DNA of 64,000 bases, taken from assembly GCF_022606355.1 (NCBI RefSeq), contig NZ_JAHHZQ010000001.1:1054001-1118000 (forward strand). Direction: 5' to 3'. Each line of letters starts with the position of its first letter. Position 1 is the first letter of the stretch. Position numbers and translations under genes: made by a program. This document shows, piece by piece, positions 51,740-62,592 of the stretch. This stretch comes from Leifsonia shinshuensis (GTDB lineage: Bacteria; Actinomycetota; Actinomycetes; Actinomycetales; Microbacteriaceae). The notes under the pieces were generated by a model that worked only from the letters and a program-made list of their open reading frames with translations, searched no databases and was not told where the DNA came from.

Positions 51740-53137
51740 CTACTTGGCGGCGACCTCCGCCGGCTCCTTCTTGGGAGCGGCCTTCTTGGGTGCCTCGGCC
51801 GGAGCAGCCTCGACGGCCGGCTTGGGCCGTGCGGCGAACTCCTCGAAAGCGGCGCGCGGCTGCTGCAGAGCGGTCAGCGAGACGACGTCGCGGCCGAGCC
51901 AGAAGTTGTTCCACCAGCCCCACAGCACGCGCCACTTGCGCTCCCAGCTCGGCATCGCGAGGCCGTGGTAGCCACGGTGCGCGAACCAGCCGAGGACGCC
52001 CTTGACGGCGAGCTTGCCGGACTGCAGCACACCGATGCCGAGACCGAGGCCCGCGACCGCGCCGAGGCTCTTGTGGTAGTACTGGCGCGGCAGCTCGCCA
52101 CGCAGGTCGGCGATGATGTTCTTGGCGAGCAGCTTGCCCTGGCGCACGGCGTGCTGCGCGTTCGGGACGCAGTAGCCGCCGACGCCCGCACCGGTCAGGT
52201 CGGGAACGGCCGAGACGTCGCCGGCCCCCCAGGCGCCCTCGACGATCTCCTCGTCGGTGCCCACACGCAGGTCGGCGCGCACGCGCAGCCGGCCGCGCTC
52301 CTCGATCGGGAGGTCGGTGTGGCGGACCACGGTCGGGTTGGCCATGACACCGGCCGTCCAGACGATCAGGTCGGTGTCGAAGCTCTCGCCGGTGGACAGC
52401 TCGATGTGGCCGTCGACCGCACTGGTGAGCTGCGTCTCGAGGTGGATCTCAGCGCCGCGCTCCGCGAGGTTCTTGATGACCCAGTGGCTGGTCGGCAGCG
52501 ACACCTCCGGCATGATCCGGCCCATGGCCTCGATCAGGTGGAAGTGCGTGTCGTCGAACGACAGCTCCGGGTACTTCTTGAGGAGCGCGCTGGCGAACGA
52601 GCGCAGCTCGGCGAAGATCTCGATGCCGGCGAAGCCGCCGCCGACGACCACGACGGTCAGGAGGCGGTCGCGCTCCGGGCCGGCAGGCAGGGTCGCCGCC
52701 TTGTCGAAGTTGGTGAGCAGGCGGTCGCGGATGAACACGGCCTCCTCGATCGTCTTCAGGCCCACCGCGTTGTCGGCGATGCCCGGGATCGGGAAGGTGC
52801 GCGACACGGCTCCGGCGGTGACCACGACGATGTCGTACTCGAACTCGTACGGCTCACCGGCCGCCGGCTCGATGGTCGCGGTCTTCTTCGCGTGGTCGAC
52901 ATAGCTGACCTTGCCACTGATGATGTTCGTGCTCTTCAGGTGGCGACGGTGGGCGACCACCGCGTGACGCGGCTCGATGGAGCCGGCAGCCACCTCGGGG
53001 AGGAACGGCTGGTACGTCATGTACGGCAGCGGGTCGACCATGGTGACCTCGGCCTCGCCCTTGCGGAGCTGCTTCTCGAGCTTCCACGCGGTATAGAAAC
53101 CGGCGTAGCCTCCGCCGACGATCAGGATTTTGGGCAC
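51740..53137 (-). CDS. Type II NADH dehydrogenase-like FAD oxidoreductase
   Basis: The 465-residue flavoprotein has two Rossmann motifs: ILIVGGGYAGFYTAWKLE for FAD at the N-terminus and VVVVGGGFAGIEIFAEL for NAD(P)H near residue 170. VWTAGVMANP and WGAGDVSAVPDL are typical of NDH-2, which passes electrons from NADH to menaquinone without pumping. A tail of about 30 Ala/Pro/Lys residues follows the amphipathic C-terminal region. GTG 53137 is preferred because GAGGAGA lies upstream and the FAD motif starts at once. Confidence 0.92.
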   Translation of the reverse strand: MPKILIVGGGYAGFYTAWKLEKQLRKGEAEVTMVDPLPYMTYQPFLPEVAAGSIEPRHAVVAHRRHLKSTNIISGKVSYVDHAKKTATIEPAAGEPYEFEYDIVVVTAGAVSRTFPIPGIADNAVGLKTIEEAVFIRDRLLTNFDKAATLPAGPERDRLLTVVVVGGGFAGIEIFAELRSFASALLKKYPELSFDDTHFHLIEAMGRIMPEVSLPTSHWVIKNLAERGAEIHLETQLTSAVDGHIELSTGESFDTDLIVWTAGVMANPTVVRHTDLPIEERGRLRVRADLRVGTDEEIVEGAWGAGDVSAVPDLTGAGVGGYCVPNAQHAVRQGKLLAKNIIADLRGELPRQYYHKSLGAVAGLGLGIGVLQSGKLAVKGVLGWFAHRGYHGLAMPSWERKWRVLWGWWNNFWLGRDVVSLTALQQPRAAFEEFAARPKPAVEAAPAEAPKKAAPKKEPAEVAAK

Positions 53138-53175
53138 AGTAATGCGTCTCCTCAACACGAAAGTATGCGGTTAAT

Positions 53176-54501
53176 CTACCCCCTTCGCGCCGCTCGCCTG
53201 AAATGCAGGCACGCGCCGACCGCGCCGAGGGCGAGAAGGGCCACGAAACCGGAGATCAGACTGAACGGCAGCCAGAGGGTGGTGAGGACGCTCCATTGCG
53301 GCCAGAAGAACGCTCTCCATGTTACAGGCCGCTCCGGGGTGAGGGCTTTCGGCGCGGGAGCCGCCCCGGAATCCCCGGCGCCGGGTGCCGCTGTCGCGGG
53401 CGTGTCGGCCCTGCGATGGATGTGGATCCACTGGGTCAGATCGCCCATGGGGTTGGCGCTCACGTGCGGCACGGTCGCGGTGACCGCCGCGGCGGCGTCC
53501 AGCAGTCCGTAGCCGTACACAGGGCTCGGCACGGTGCCTCCGGTGGGGCGTGCTGTCGTGATGATCCGGTTGATGACGTCCGGCGCTTTCAGGTCGGGAT
53601 GCGCCGCACGCACGAGGGCCACGGCGGCGGAGACCAGCGGTGCCGCGCCGCTGGTGCCCGCCCACTGCACGTACCCTCCGCCCGGGTTCGCACCGACCAG
53701 CTGCTCGCTCGGCGCCGACACCCCGATCGTGATGCCCTGCGAGGAGGCGTCGAAGGAGGCCTGACCGGCACGGTCCACCCCGGCGACGGTGAGCACACCG
53801 GGGATCGTCGCAGGCGCGCCGACCTCGGTGGTGCCGCTCCCCCGGTTGCCGGCCGCGGCCACCACCACGACGTCGTGCGAGAACGCGTACTGGAACGCGT
53901 CGTCCCAGCTGGTCGGCCAGTCGAGGGTGTTGCGGGTGAGCGACATGTTGATGACGGACGCGCCGTTGTCCACGGCCCAGCGGACGGCCTCCGCGACCTG
54001 GTCGTCGCTGCTGACGGCGCCGATGGAGGTGCCGAGCGCGACCGAGGCGGTCAGGATGCTCGCCTGCGGGGCGGCGCCGAGCACGCCGGAGTCGGCGCCG
54101 GTGCCACGGCCGGCGAGCAGCGAGGCCACCCACGTGCCGTGATCCGCCGCCTCCCCGGCGCCGAGCGGTTTCTGCCCGTTCGCCGCGCCGACGCCGGAGA
54201 CGTCGGCGCCCCCGACGACAGCGCCCGCGAGGTCGGGGACCGAGCCGTCGACGCCCGTGTCGATCACCGCGACCTTCACCCCGGCGCCCTTGGTCGTCTG
54301 CCAGGCCTTCGTGAAGCCGTAGTCGTTCAGCCAGTACTCCATGTCGCGCACCTGGTCGGCGTGCGCGACCGTCGCCGGCGCCAGGCCGACGGCGAACGCC
54401 GTCGCGAGCGCCGTCACGGCGGAGACGGCGGCACGACGTGTGCGGCCGAACCGCGAACCGGCGCGGGAGGTTGCCGGGTTCAGCCGGCCTGGATGCGGCA
54501 C
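53176..54501 (-). CDS. Mycosin-like S8 subtilisin peptidase
   Basis: The 441-residue secreted protease has a signal peptide (VSAVTALATAFAVGLAPATVAHA, ending near residue 48), triad D81 (IDTGVDG), H121 (DHGTWVAS) and S284 (GTSGAAPLVSA), with oxyanion N219. A Pro/Ala linker and one C-terminal membrane helix (about 405-430) give the anchored layout of mycosins. No type VII secretion genes are present, so that link is not implied. GTG 54501 overlaps the DUF501 stop by 22 nt and has GGAGGT 6 nt upstream. Confidence 0.9.
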   Translation of the reverse strand: MPHPGRLNPATSRAGSRFGRTRRAAVSAVTALATAFAVGLAPATVAHADQVRDMEYWLNDYGFTKAWQTTKGAGVKVAVIDTGVDGSVPDLAGAVVGGADVSGVGAANGQKPLGAGEAADHGTWVASLLAGRGTGADSGVLGAAPQASILTASVALGTSIGAVSSDDQVAEAVRWAVDNGASVINMSLTRNTLDWPTSWDDAFQYAFSHDVVVVAAAGNRGSGTTEVGAPATIPGVLTVAGVDRAGQASFDASSQGITIGVSAPSEQLVGANPGGGYVQWAGTSGAAPLVSAAVALVRAAHPDLKAPDVINRIITTARPTGGTVPSPVYGYGLLDAAAAVTATVPHVSANPMGDLTQWIHIHRRADTPATAAPGAGDSGAAPAPKALTPERPVTWRAFFWPQWSVLTTLWLPFSLISGFVALLALGAVGACLHFRRAARRG

Positions 54502-54992
54502 TCGCACACCTCCGGCGACCACCCGCCACGGGCGAGGGCCAGGTCGCCGATCGGGTTGACACCGGGACCGGCGGCGAGCGCGTGCGCCGCCAGCGCGTGC
54601 AGGCACTTGACCCGGGTGGGCATCCCGCCCGCCGAGACGCCCGCGAGCTCCTCGACCACGCCGATCGACTCGCGGTCGGCGAGGTACTGCTCGTGCGCCG
54701 CCCGGTACTGCTCCCGTACGTCCTCGTCTTCGGCCAGGAGGTCGTTGTACTCGTTCATCACCTGCGTGGCCTCCAGCTGCGACATGGCGGCCGTGGCGGC
54801 GGGGTGGCTGAGGTAATAGAACGTCGGGAAGGGGGTGCCGTCGTCGAGACGCGGAGCCGTCGAGACGACGGTGGGGCGCCCGCACACGCAGCGTGCGGCG
54901 ATCCCGACCACGTTGCGCGCCGGCCTGCCGAGCTGCTCGCTCACGGCGGCGATGTCGGCATCGGTCACGGGGTCGAACGGGGGTCTGGTCAT
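54480..54992 (-). CDS. DUF501 family protein
   Basis: The 170-residue cytoplasmic protein has the DUF501 signatures DIAAVSEQLGRPARNVVGIA, RCVCGRPTVVSTAPRL and PFPTFYYLSHP, with conserved Cys residues and CECRI at the end that could bind metal. Function is unknown; it lies next to the FtsB/DivIC and enolase genes in most actinobacteria. Start overlaps the upstream stop by 4 nt. Confidence 0.93.
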   Translation of the reverse strand: MTRPPFDPVTDADIAAVSEQLGRPARNVVGIAARCVCGRPTVVSTAPRLDDGTPFPTFYYLSHPAATAAMSQLEATQVMNEYNDLLAEDEDVREQYRAAHEQYLADRESIGVVEELAGVSAGGMPTRVKCLHALAAHALAAGPGVNPIGDLALARGGWSPEVCECRIQAG

Positions 54993-55573
54993 TGCTTGCC
55001 GCCTGTGCTGCTGGGGGTGCCTGTGCTGCTGGGGGTTCCTGTGCTGCTGGGAGTAGGTGTCGGGGCCGGCGTGGAGCCGAGCTGCGCGGGCGTCGCGTCG
55101 GTGAGGCCCGCGCCCATGAACGAGCCGAAGAGGGAGCCGACCCAGTCGGTGTGGGTCTTCTGCAGCTTGGAGCTCACCGGCGTGCTGTCTGCGACGGCGG
55201 CCGGCGGCCTGTCGTCGATGACCAGATAGCTGACCTCTCCCGGCATGACGTAGTAGAGGCGATCGCGGGCCTGCGCCCGGATGTAGCTGGGGTCGTTCCA
55301 GCGCGCGCGCTGCTCCTTGAGCGCGTCGACCTGGGCCGAGAGCTGATCGACGGCCTTCTGCTGGTCGGCGATCTGCTGCCGCTGGGCCAGGAAGCCCTGC
55401 AGCGACGGCGCGAGGATCACGACGGCGAGCACGACGGCCCCCATCATCACCAGCGAGAACGCCGAGAAGTGCAGGCCGCGCAGCCACCGCCCGGTCTGGG
55501 TCGGCTCGTCGAACGACGCGGCGACGCGCGTGGTGCGGGAGGCCGCGGCGCGGGTGCCGGACTGCTTCGGCAT
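54989..55573 (-). CDS. FtsB/DivIC-like septum formation initiator
   Basis: The 194-residue bitopic protein has a membrane helix (about 37-57, FSLVMMGAVVLAVVILAPSL), a coiled coil (residues 58-95, rich in Gln and Leu) and the DivIC motif YIRAQARDRLYYVMPGEVSYLV, here split as RDRLYYVMPGE. It belongs to the divisome FtsQLB-type complex. Its last 20 residues come from 18-bp repeats. It is the first gene of the FtsB-DUF501-peptidase operon. Confidence 0.92.
   Translation of the reverse strand: MPKQSGTRAAASRTTRVAASFDEPTQTGRWLRGLHFSAFSLVMMGAVVLAVVILAPSLQGFLAQRQQIADQQKAVDQLSAQVDALKEQRARWNDPSYIRAQARDRLYYVMPGEVSYLVIDDRPPAAVADSTPVSSKLQKTHTDWVGSLFGSFMGAGLTDATPAQLGSTPAPTPTPSSTGTPSSTGTPSSTGGKQ
55002..55055. 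repeat. Three 18-bp tandem repeats in the FtsB/DivIC-like C-terminus
   Basis: CCTGTGCTGCTGGGGGTG is repeated at 55002, 55020 and 55038 with minor changes, encoding STGTPS units at the extracytoplasmic end. Confidence 0.88.
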
Positions 55574-55681
55574 GAGCCCTCCCGGGTGGTCTCACGGACA
55601 TGGAGGACCGGAAGGCCCCGTGCACAATCGTAGGCGATGCCCGCCAGGAGGCGGCCGTGAGCGCGGGGTGTCGCCGGGCGT

Positions 55682-55939
55682 TCAGGCGGCTGTCAGCGTG
55701 AGCACGAGCCGCACGACGCCGACCGCGAGGAGTCCGACGCCGCCGATCGTGAACACCAGACCGATCGCGCGCGCATCCTTCGCCCGGAAGGCATGGCGCG
55801 CCTCCCGGTCGGCGAACAGCGTCGCTGCCCGCTCCGGGCGTCGCAGCAGGTAGGCGCCGAAGATCGCGAAGAGGGCGGCGAGCAGGAGGAAGAGCGCGAG
55901 CGGGAGGAGCTCGGTCGGGAGTCCCGCTGCGGTGTGCAT
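55682..55939 (-). CDS. Two-span membrane protein, unknown function
   Basis: The 85-residue protein has two membrane helices (LPLALFLLLAALFAIFGAYL and GLVFTIGGVGLLAVGVVRLV) joined by a basic loop (RRPERAATLFADREARHAF). No family is recognised. It lies between the enolase and FtsB genes. Confidence 0.62.
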   Translation of the reverse strand: MHTAAGLPTELLPLALFLLLAALFAIFGAYLLRRPERAATLFADREARHAFRAKDARAIGLVFTIGGVGLLAVGVVRLVLTLTAA

Positions 55940-55969
55940 GGGGTGATTCTCGCAGAGGCCGGCGCCCGG

Positions 55970-56560
55970 TCAGAGCAGGTCGGCCGCCGCGGAGCGCATG
56001 CGGCGAGCGGCACCGGTGACAAGTGCCGCCGACTCTGCGAGGAGGCCGATAAGCGCCCAGATCAGAACCGCGGCGGATCCATGGCCAGTGGCGAGCGCTA
56101 TCGGTCGCGCCACCCACAGCACCAGAGCCGCCACGCCGAGCCCTACCGAGACCGCGTTCCACCAGCGCGGGCTCCGCCGCGAACCGACGATCTTCGCAAG
56201 CGGGAGATCCGTGGCGAGCCGATGACCGACGATGGCCATCACGACGAGGCCGGCAGGGAGGATGGAGAGCACTCCGGCCACACCGAGGGCGGCAAGGGCG
56301 ACCGAGATCGCGAGCCGGTGGCAACGGATCGCGTGCCCGGTCATCAGCCGATAGACCTGGAGGCCGGTGAACGTCTGCCACGAAGCGGCGAGCACGAGCG
56401 GAACGAGCAGCCAGGGGGCGCGGAACGGACCGGGAGGCACCAGCACGGCGACCGCCCCGAGCGCGACGAGAAGAATCGGCTGCCCGATCCACTCGACGAC
56501 ACGAATGGGCACATCGCGCATGACCCGGACGTCGTCCGTGTCGGTCTCCCCCGCGCTCAC
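55970..56560 (-). CDS. Polytopic membrane protein, unknown function
   Basis: The 196-residue protein has about six hydrophobic helices, including ILLVALGAVAVLVPPGPF, LVVMAIVGHRLATDLPLA and VLIWALIGLLAESAALVTGA. No motif or family can be named. It starts just after an inverted repeat that ends the enolase transcript. Confidence 0.6.
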   Translation of the reverse strand: MSAGETDTDDVRVMRDVPIRVVEWIGQPILLVALGAVAVLVPPGPFRAPWLLVPLVLAASWQTFTGLQVYRLMTGHAIRCHRLAISVALAALGVAGVLSILPAGLVVMAIVGHRLATDLPLAKIVGSRRSPRWWNAVSVGLGVAALVLWVARPIALATGHGSAAVLIWALIGLLAESAALVTGAARRMRSAAADLL

Positions 56561-56578
56561 CTGCCGATCATAAAGCCA

Positions 56579-56636
56579 CGAAGGGTGAGTAGTCGCGGGA
56601 AACCCGAACCGGATTTCCGCGGCTACTCACCCTTCG
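56579..56636. terminator. Long hairpin downstream of enolase
   Basis: CGAAGGGTGAGTAG and CTACTCACCCTTCG are perfect outer arms; pairing continues inward with one mismatch and a bulge. It starts 10 bp after the enolase stop (reading leftward). It is one of the long intergenic palindromes seen in this window. Confidence 0.7.
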
Positions 56637-56646
56637 GAGAGTGGGT

Positions 56647-57966
<1,320 letters not shown>

Positions 57967-58056
57967 CTAGTGAGGTCGGGTTAACGGCCAGAACGGGGTG
58001 GCGGGATGCTTGCGACAAATGGCGCGGGAGCCGCGGGCATCGCCCCGGGCGGGCCG

Positions 58057-59349
58057 TCAGGCCAGCGGTTTGATCTCGAGCGCTGCGGCGTCGGCCGTGC
58101 CGGCACCGACGAAAGCGAACGACCGGTAGCCGGCGGCCGCCGCCCGGTCGAGGACCGCTTTGAGGTTCTTCGCCCTTCGGTCGAGCCGCACGCGCCGCCC
58201 GGAGGCCACGAGCTGCGACTTGATGGCCATCAGCCGGTCGAGGGGCACGTCGGCGTCATGGACGAGGACGACCGAGTCCGCGCCGGAGTCGTCGGGGACC
58301 TCGATCAGGTCGACGACCCGCTCGAAGCCGATCGAGAAGCCCGCCGCCGGCACGTCGGTGCCGAGGAAGCGTCCGATCATGCCGTCGTAGCGCCCGCCAC
58401 CGCCCACCGAGCTGCCCGAACCGGGGTGCGCGATCTCGAAGATCGTGCCGGTGTAGTAGCCCATGCCGCGCACCAGCGTGGGGTCGAAGCGCAGGGCGAC
58501 GCCCTCAGGGAGGGAGTCGAGCGCGTGGGCCAGCGCCTCCAGGTCGGCGATGGCGTCGGAGTCCATCCCTTGCGGGAGGATGCCGGAGATCGCCTCGACC
58601 GTCAGCTCCACTCCCCCGTCGGCGAGGTGCGGCTCGAGCGCGGCGAGGATGCCGCCCAGCACGGCGGCGGAGTCCGCTCCGCCCTCGCTGAGCTCGGCGA
58701 CGACGCCCTCGGCCCCGATCTTGTCGAGCTTGTCGATCGAGATGAGCACCTGCGGCCAGCGCGCCTCGGCGAACCCGCAGTACTCGAGGAGGCCGTTCAG
58801 GATGCGGCGGTCGTTGATGCGGATGGTGCAGCCGGTCAGCCCGAGCGCCTCCAAAGCGGCGGCCGTCGCGGTGATCAGCTCGACCTCCGCCAGCTGGGAG
58901 CCCTCGCCGATGATGTCGATGTCGCACTGCACGAACTGTCGGTAGCGGCCCTTCTGCGGGCGCTCCGCCCGCCAGACCGGTGCGATCTGGATGCTGCGGA
59001 AGACCGGCGGGAGTTCGGCGCGGTGGCTGGCGTAGAAGCGGGCCAGCGGCACGGTCAGGTCGAAGCGGAGGCCGAGGTCGCAGAGCGCGAGTGTGTCGCC
59101 CGACTCGATCGCCTCGCGCAGGTCGTCGCCGCCGAGGCCGCGCTTGAGCACGCTGAAGGCGAGCTTCTCGTTGTCGCCGCCGAGGCCCGAGTGCAGGCGG
59201 GCGACGTCCTCCACGACCGGCGTCTCGATCTCGTCGAAGCCGTGCGCGGCGAAGCTCCGCCGGATCACGCCGAGGGCATGCTCGCGGCGGGCCTTCTCGG
59301 CGGGGAGGAAGTCGCGCATGCCGCGGGGCGGTGTGATCGGGGAAGCCAT
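58057..59349 (-). CDS. hisS: Histidine-tRNA ligase
   Basis: The 430-residue class II synthetase has motif 1 (FDEIETPVVED), motif 2 (APVWRAERPQKGRYRQFVQCD, cut here at PQKGRYRQFVQCD), the His-specific LVRGMGYYTGTIFEI and motif 3 SVGGGGRYDGM. The C-terminal anticodon-binding domain (VLVHDADVPLDRLMAIKSQL) is intact. ATG 59349 gives the standard N-terminus PPRGMRDFLP. Confidence 0.96.
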   Translation of the reverse strand: MASPITPPRGMRDFLPAEKARREHALGVIRRSFAAHGFDEIETPVVEDVARLHSGLGGDNEKLAFSVLKRGLGGDDLREAIESGDTLALCDLGLRFDLTVPLARFYASHRAELPPVFRSIQIAPVWRAERPQKGRYRQFVQCDIDIIGEGSQLAEVELITATAAALEALGLTGCTIRINDRRILNGLLEYCGFAEARWPQVLISIDKLDKIGAEGVVAELSEGGADSAAVLGGILAALEPHLADGGVELTVEAISGILPQGMDSDAIADLEALAHALDSLPEGVALRFDPTLVRGMGYYTGTIFEIAHPGSGSSVGGGGRYDGMIGRFLGTDVPAAGFSIGFERVVDLIEVPDDSGADSVVLVHDADVPLDRLMAIKSQLVASGRRVRLDRRAKNLKAVLDRAAAAGYRSFAFVGAGTADAAALEIKPLA

Positions 59350-59660
59350 GCGTCGATTCTTCCAGATGGGGCGCACCCCCGCCCTCCGGGGGTGTCGCGG
59401 CACCCGGGGGTATCGCGGCGGAGCCGACCGCGGTCGTAGACTGCACCCGTTGCCACCCTGAAGTCGTGCCGACCCCGCGCGATAGGGCGGTGTCCCAGCG
59501 AGGACCTGGCATGAGCCGCGGCCGTTCGATCACCTCGGCCGCGTTGCCAGACACACGACAACGCGCCCGCCGTGGCCGGAAGAATGCGCCGTCGCGAGGC
59601 GTCGGTCTCACCCGAGCGGCGATCCGGACCACCGGCGGACGCGCTGCCGGCCATGTGCGG
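59350..59660. other. Gene-free stretch upstream of hisS
   Basis: About 310 bp between the hisS start and the stop of the siderophore ABC ATPase gene. It holds a near-direct repeat, GGGGGTGTCGCGG and GGGGGTATCGCGG, around 59388-59420. I see no convincing coding frame or RNA gene. Confidence 0.5.
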
Positions 59661-60461
59661 CTACAGCGTGTGGTGCCGCCCCAACGGCACCACCAGCGGC
59701 GTGCCGCTGACGGGGTCGGAAGCGATGACCGACTCGACGCCGAAGACGTCGCGGACCAGGTCGGAGGTGACGACCTGCGCCGGGTCGCCGGAGGCCACGA
59801 TCGAGCCGGCGCGCATCGCGATCAGGTGGTCGGCGTACCGGGCGGCCAGGTTGAGGTCGTGCAGCACCATCACGATCGTGCTCCCTCGCGCGGCGTTCAG
59901 ATCGAGCAGCAGGTCCAGCACGTCGAGCTGGTGGCTGATGTCGAGGAACGTCGTCGGCTCGTCGAGCAGGAGGATGCCGGTCTGCTGGGCAAGTGCCATC
60001 GCGATCCAGACGCGCTGGCGCTGGCCTCCGGAGAGCTCGTCGATCGCACGGTCGGCGAGGTCGGCGACCCCGGTCGCCGTCATCGCCTCCTGCACCGCGG
60101 CGTCGTCGTCGGCGGTCCAGCGGCGGAACCAGCCCTGGTGCGGATACCGGCCGCGCGACACCAGGTCGGCGACGGTGATGCCGTCGGGCGCGGTGGGCGT
60201 CTGCGGCAGCAGCCCGAGCCGGGTGGCGACCTCCTTGGTCGGCAGCGTGCGGATGTCGGCGCCGTCGAGCAGCACGCTGCCGGAGGCCGGCGCGAGCAGG
60301 CGCGACAGGCCGCGCAGCAGCGTGGACTTTCCGCACGCGTTCGGTCCGACGATGGCCGTGACCCGGCCGGGCGGGAGGTCGAGGTCGAGGCCGTCGACGA
60401 CCACCCGGCCCTCGTAGGCGAGGGTCAGGTCGCGTGCGGCGAGCGTGATCTGCGTTGTCAT
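59661..60461 (-). CDS. Siderophore ABC importer ATPase (FecE/FepC type)
   Basis: The 266-residue ATPase has Walker A GPNACGKS (39-46), [14 protein letters not shown] after the Q-loop, signature LSGGQRQR, Walker [13 protein letters not shown] and switch His VLHDLNLAA, all typical of ferric-siderophore/heme uptake ATPases. It follows two FecCD-type permease genes with almost no gap. Confidence 0.94.
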   Translation of the reverse strand: MTTQITLAARDLTLAYEGRVVVDGLDLDLPPGRVTAIVGPNACGKSTLLRGLSRLLAPASGSVLLDGADIRTLPTKEVATRLGLLPQTPTAPDGITVADLVSRGRYPHQGWFRRWTADDDAAVQEAMTATGVADLADRAIDELSGGQRQRVWIAMALAQQTGILLLDEPTTFLDISHQLDVLDLLLDLNAARGSTIVMVLHDLNLAARYADHLIAMRAGSIVASGDPAQVVTSDLVRDVFGVESVIASDPVSGTPLVVPLGRHHTL

Positions 60462-60462
60462 G

Positions 60463-61527
60463 TCAGCCTCCTCGGCCGATGCGGTTGGTCCTGGTCAGCT
60501 GCCAGAGCAGGTAGGGTGCCCCGACGATCCCGGTCACCACGCCGACCGGGAACACGACGCCGGGGACGGCGAACTGCGCGACGACGTCGGAGACGACGAG
60601 CACGAGGGCGCCGACGAGTGCGGCCGGTACGAGCGCCAGCGAGCCGCGACCGACCAGGCGCCGGGCCACGGGGGCTGCGAGCAGGGCGACGAAGGCGATC
60701 GGGCCGGCCACCGAGACGGCCACCGCCGCCAGCCCGACGCCGACCGCGATGCTCAGGATGCGCGTGCGCTCGGGCCGCACGCCGATTCCGGCCGCGACGT
60801 CGTCGCCGAGCCCGAGGGCGGCGAGCGGCCTGCCGACCAGCAGCGCTGCGGGGACGAGCACCACGGCGCTGACGGCGAGCACGGCCAGCGAGACGTCGTC
60901 GATGCTGTTCAGGCTCCCGGTGATCCAGACCAGCGCCTGCTGCACGTCGCGCAGGTCGGCGCGGGTCAGAACGTAGGACACGAGCCCCGCGCAGATCGCG
61001 GCGAAGCCGATCCCGACCAGCACGAAGCGGTACCCGCTGACCCCGTTGCGCCACGCCAGCACGTAGATCAGCACGGCGGCGACCAGCGTGCCGGCGAGCA
61101 CGACTCCCGAGAGTGCGAGACCGGTGACGCCGAACCAGACCAGCGCGACGGCGCCGGTGGCGCTGGCGGCGGTGGTGATTCCGATGATGTCCGGACTCGC
61201 GAGCGGGTTGCGCGCGACCGACTGGAAGAGGCCGCCCGAGATCCCGAGGCACGCCCCGACCAGGACGGCCGCGAACAGGCGCGGGAGGCGCAGGTCGAGG
61301 ATGACGAACGACGTGAGCCGGTCCGCCCGGCCGACGAGCGCAGCGAGCACGTCGACGGGAGCGACGGCCGCCGCGCCGAACGTGAGCGAGACCGCCGAAA
61401 CGGCGACGACGAGCACGGCGAGCACGATGGACACGCGCACCGCGCGGCTGCGGCGCCGCCTGCGGTCGATCGCGACGGCCGAGGACGCACCGACGACGCC
61501 CCGGGCGGTCGCGGCCGGGGCGCTCAC
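60463..61527 (-). CDS. Siderophore ABC importer permease (FecCD family, second)
   Basis: The 354-residue permease has about ten helices and FecCD motifs ([53 protein letters not shown]). GTG 61527 overlaps the stop of the first permease (GTGA). It forms a heterodimer with that protein for ferric-siderophore uptake. Confidence 0.93.
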   Translation of the reverse strand: MSAPAATARGVVGASSAVAIDRRRRRSRAVRVSIVLAVLVVAVSAVSLTFGAAAVAPVDVLAALVGRADRLTSFVILDLRLPRLFAAVLVGACLGISGGLFQSVARNPLASPDIIGITTAASATGAVALVWFGVTGLALSGVVLAGTLVAAVLIYVLAWRNGVSGYRFVLVGIGFAAICAGLVSYVLTRADLRDVQQALVWITGSLNSIDDVSLAVLAVSAVVLVPAALLVGRPLAALGLGDDVAAGIGVRPERTRILSIAVGVGLAAVAVSVAGPIAFVALLAAPVARRLVGRGSLALVPAALVGALVLVVSDVVAQFAVPGVVFPVGVVTGIVGAPYLLWQLTRTNRIGRGG

Positions 61528-62585
61528 AGCCCCACCAGCGAGCGACGGCGCACGAGCGCGATGAACAGCGGCGCCCCGACGAACGCCATCACGATGCCGA
61601 CCTGCAGCTCCCCGGGGGGCGCGACGACGCGGCCGATGACATCGCACGCGATCAGCAGCGCGGGAGCGATCACCGCGGAGTAGGCGAGGATGCGCCGGTA
61701 GTCGGCTCCGACCACCCAGCGCGCGACGTGGGGCACGACGAGACCGACGAACGCGATCGGACCGACGGCCGCGGTCGCCGACCCGCAGAGCAGCACGATC
61801 GCCACGGCGGACAGCGCGCGGGCCAGTCCGACGCGCTGGCCCAGGCCGCGGGCGACGTCGTCGCCCAGCGCCAGACCGTTGAGCAGCCTCCCGAGTGTGA
61901 GCGCCAGGACCGCCCCGACGACGAGCGTCGGCAGCACCTGCCACAGCACGCCGAAGCCGCGCCCTGCGAGCGACCCGACCTGCCAGAAGCGCATCTGGTC
62001 GAGAGAGACCCGACTGGTCAGCATGACCGCCGTGATGAGCGAGCCGAGGGCCGCCGAGACGGCCGCGCCGGCCAGCGCGAGCTTGACCGGCGTCGCACCC
62101 TCCCGGCCGACCGCCGAGACGGCGTAGACGACTCCGGCGGCGAGCGCCGCACCGGCGAACGCGAACCAGACGTACCCGGAGACCGCGGTCACCCCGAAGA
62201 ACGCGATCGCCACGACGACCGCGAGGGAGGCGCCGAAGTTGACGCCGAGGATGCCGGGGTCCGCCAGCGGGTTGCGTGACAGCCCCTGCATCACCGTGCC
62301 GGCGAGCCCGAGCGCCAGCCCGGCCGCGAGGCCGAGCAGGGTGCGCGGGAGCCTGCTGCCGACGACGACGAGGGAGTCGTCGTCGGTCGGCGAGTAGTTC
62401 GTCAGGGCGTGGAGGACATCGGCGGGAGCGATGGTGCGCGCGCCGACCATCAGGCTCAGCACGCACACCACGAGCAGCACGACGACGGCCACGACGAGGC
62501 CGACGAGCGCACGCCGACGGCGCCGGACGTGCGCGGGGGCCTCCCCGGTGCGTCCGGCGTCTGCGGTCGCGACACCAGCGGGCAT
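61524..62585 (-). CDS. Siderophore ABC importer permease (FecCD family, first)
   Basis: The 353-residue permease has the same FecCD architecture (RLPRTLLGLAAGLALGLAGT, SRNPLADPGILGVN, GPIAFVGLVVPHVARWVVG) and a basic N-terminal tail. ATG 62585 lies 7 bp after the binding-protein stop. Part of one IdeR-type regulated transcript. Confidence 0.93.
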   Translation of the reverse strand: MPAGVATADAGRTGEAPAHVRRRRRALVGLVVAVVVLLVVCVLSLMVGARTIAPADVLHALTNYSPTDDDSLVVVGSRLPRTLLGLAAGLALGLAGTVMQGLSRNPLADPGILGVNFGASLAVVVAIAFFGVTAVSGYVWFAFAGAALAAGVVYAVSAVGREGATPVKLALAGAAVSAALGSLITAVMLTSRVSLDQMRFWQVGSLAGRGFGVLWQVLPTLVVGAVLALTLGRLLNGLALGDDVARGLGQRVGLARALSAVAIVLLCGSATAAVGPIAFVGLVVPHVARWVVGADYRRILAYSAVIAPALLIACDVIGRVVAPPGELQVGIVMAFVGAPLFIALVRRRSLVGL

Positions 62586-62592
62586 CGAGCGG

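Noticed and set aside
53176-54501. Type VII secretion locus
   Set aside because: The peptidase resembles mycosins, but no EccB, EccC, EccD or WXG100 genes are present in the window.
59350-59660. Possible T-box leader for hisS
   Set aside because: A GGGTGGCAACGGG stretch on the minus strand recalls the T-box bulge, but the base after TGG does not suit the C discriminator of tRNA-His, and no specifier stem or antiterminator could be drawn.
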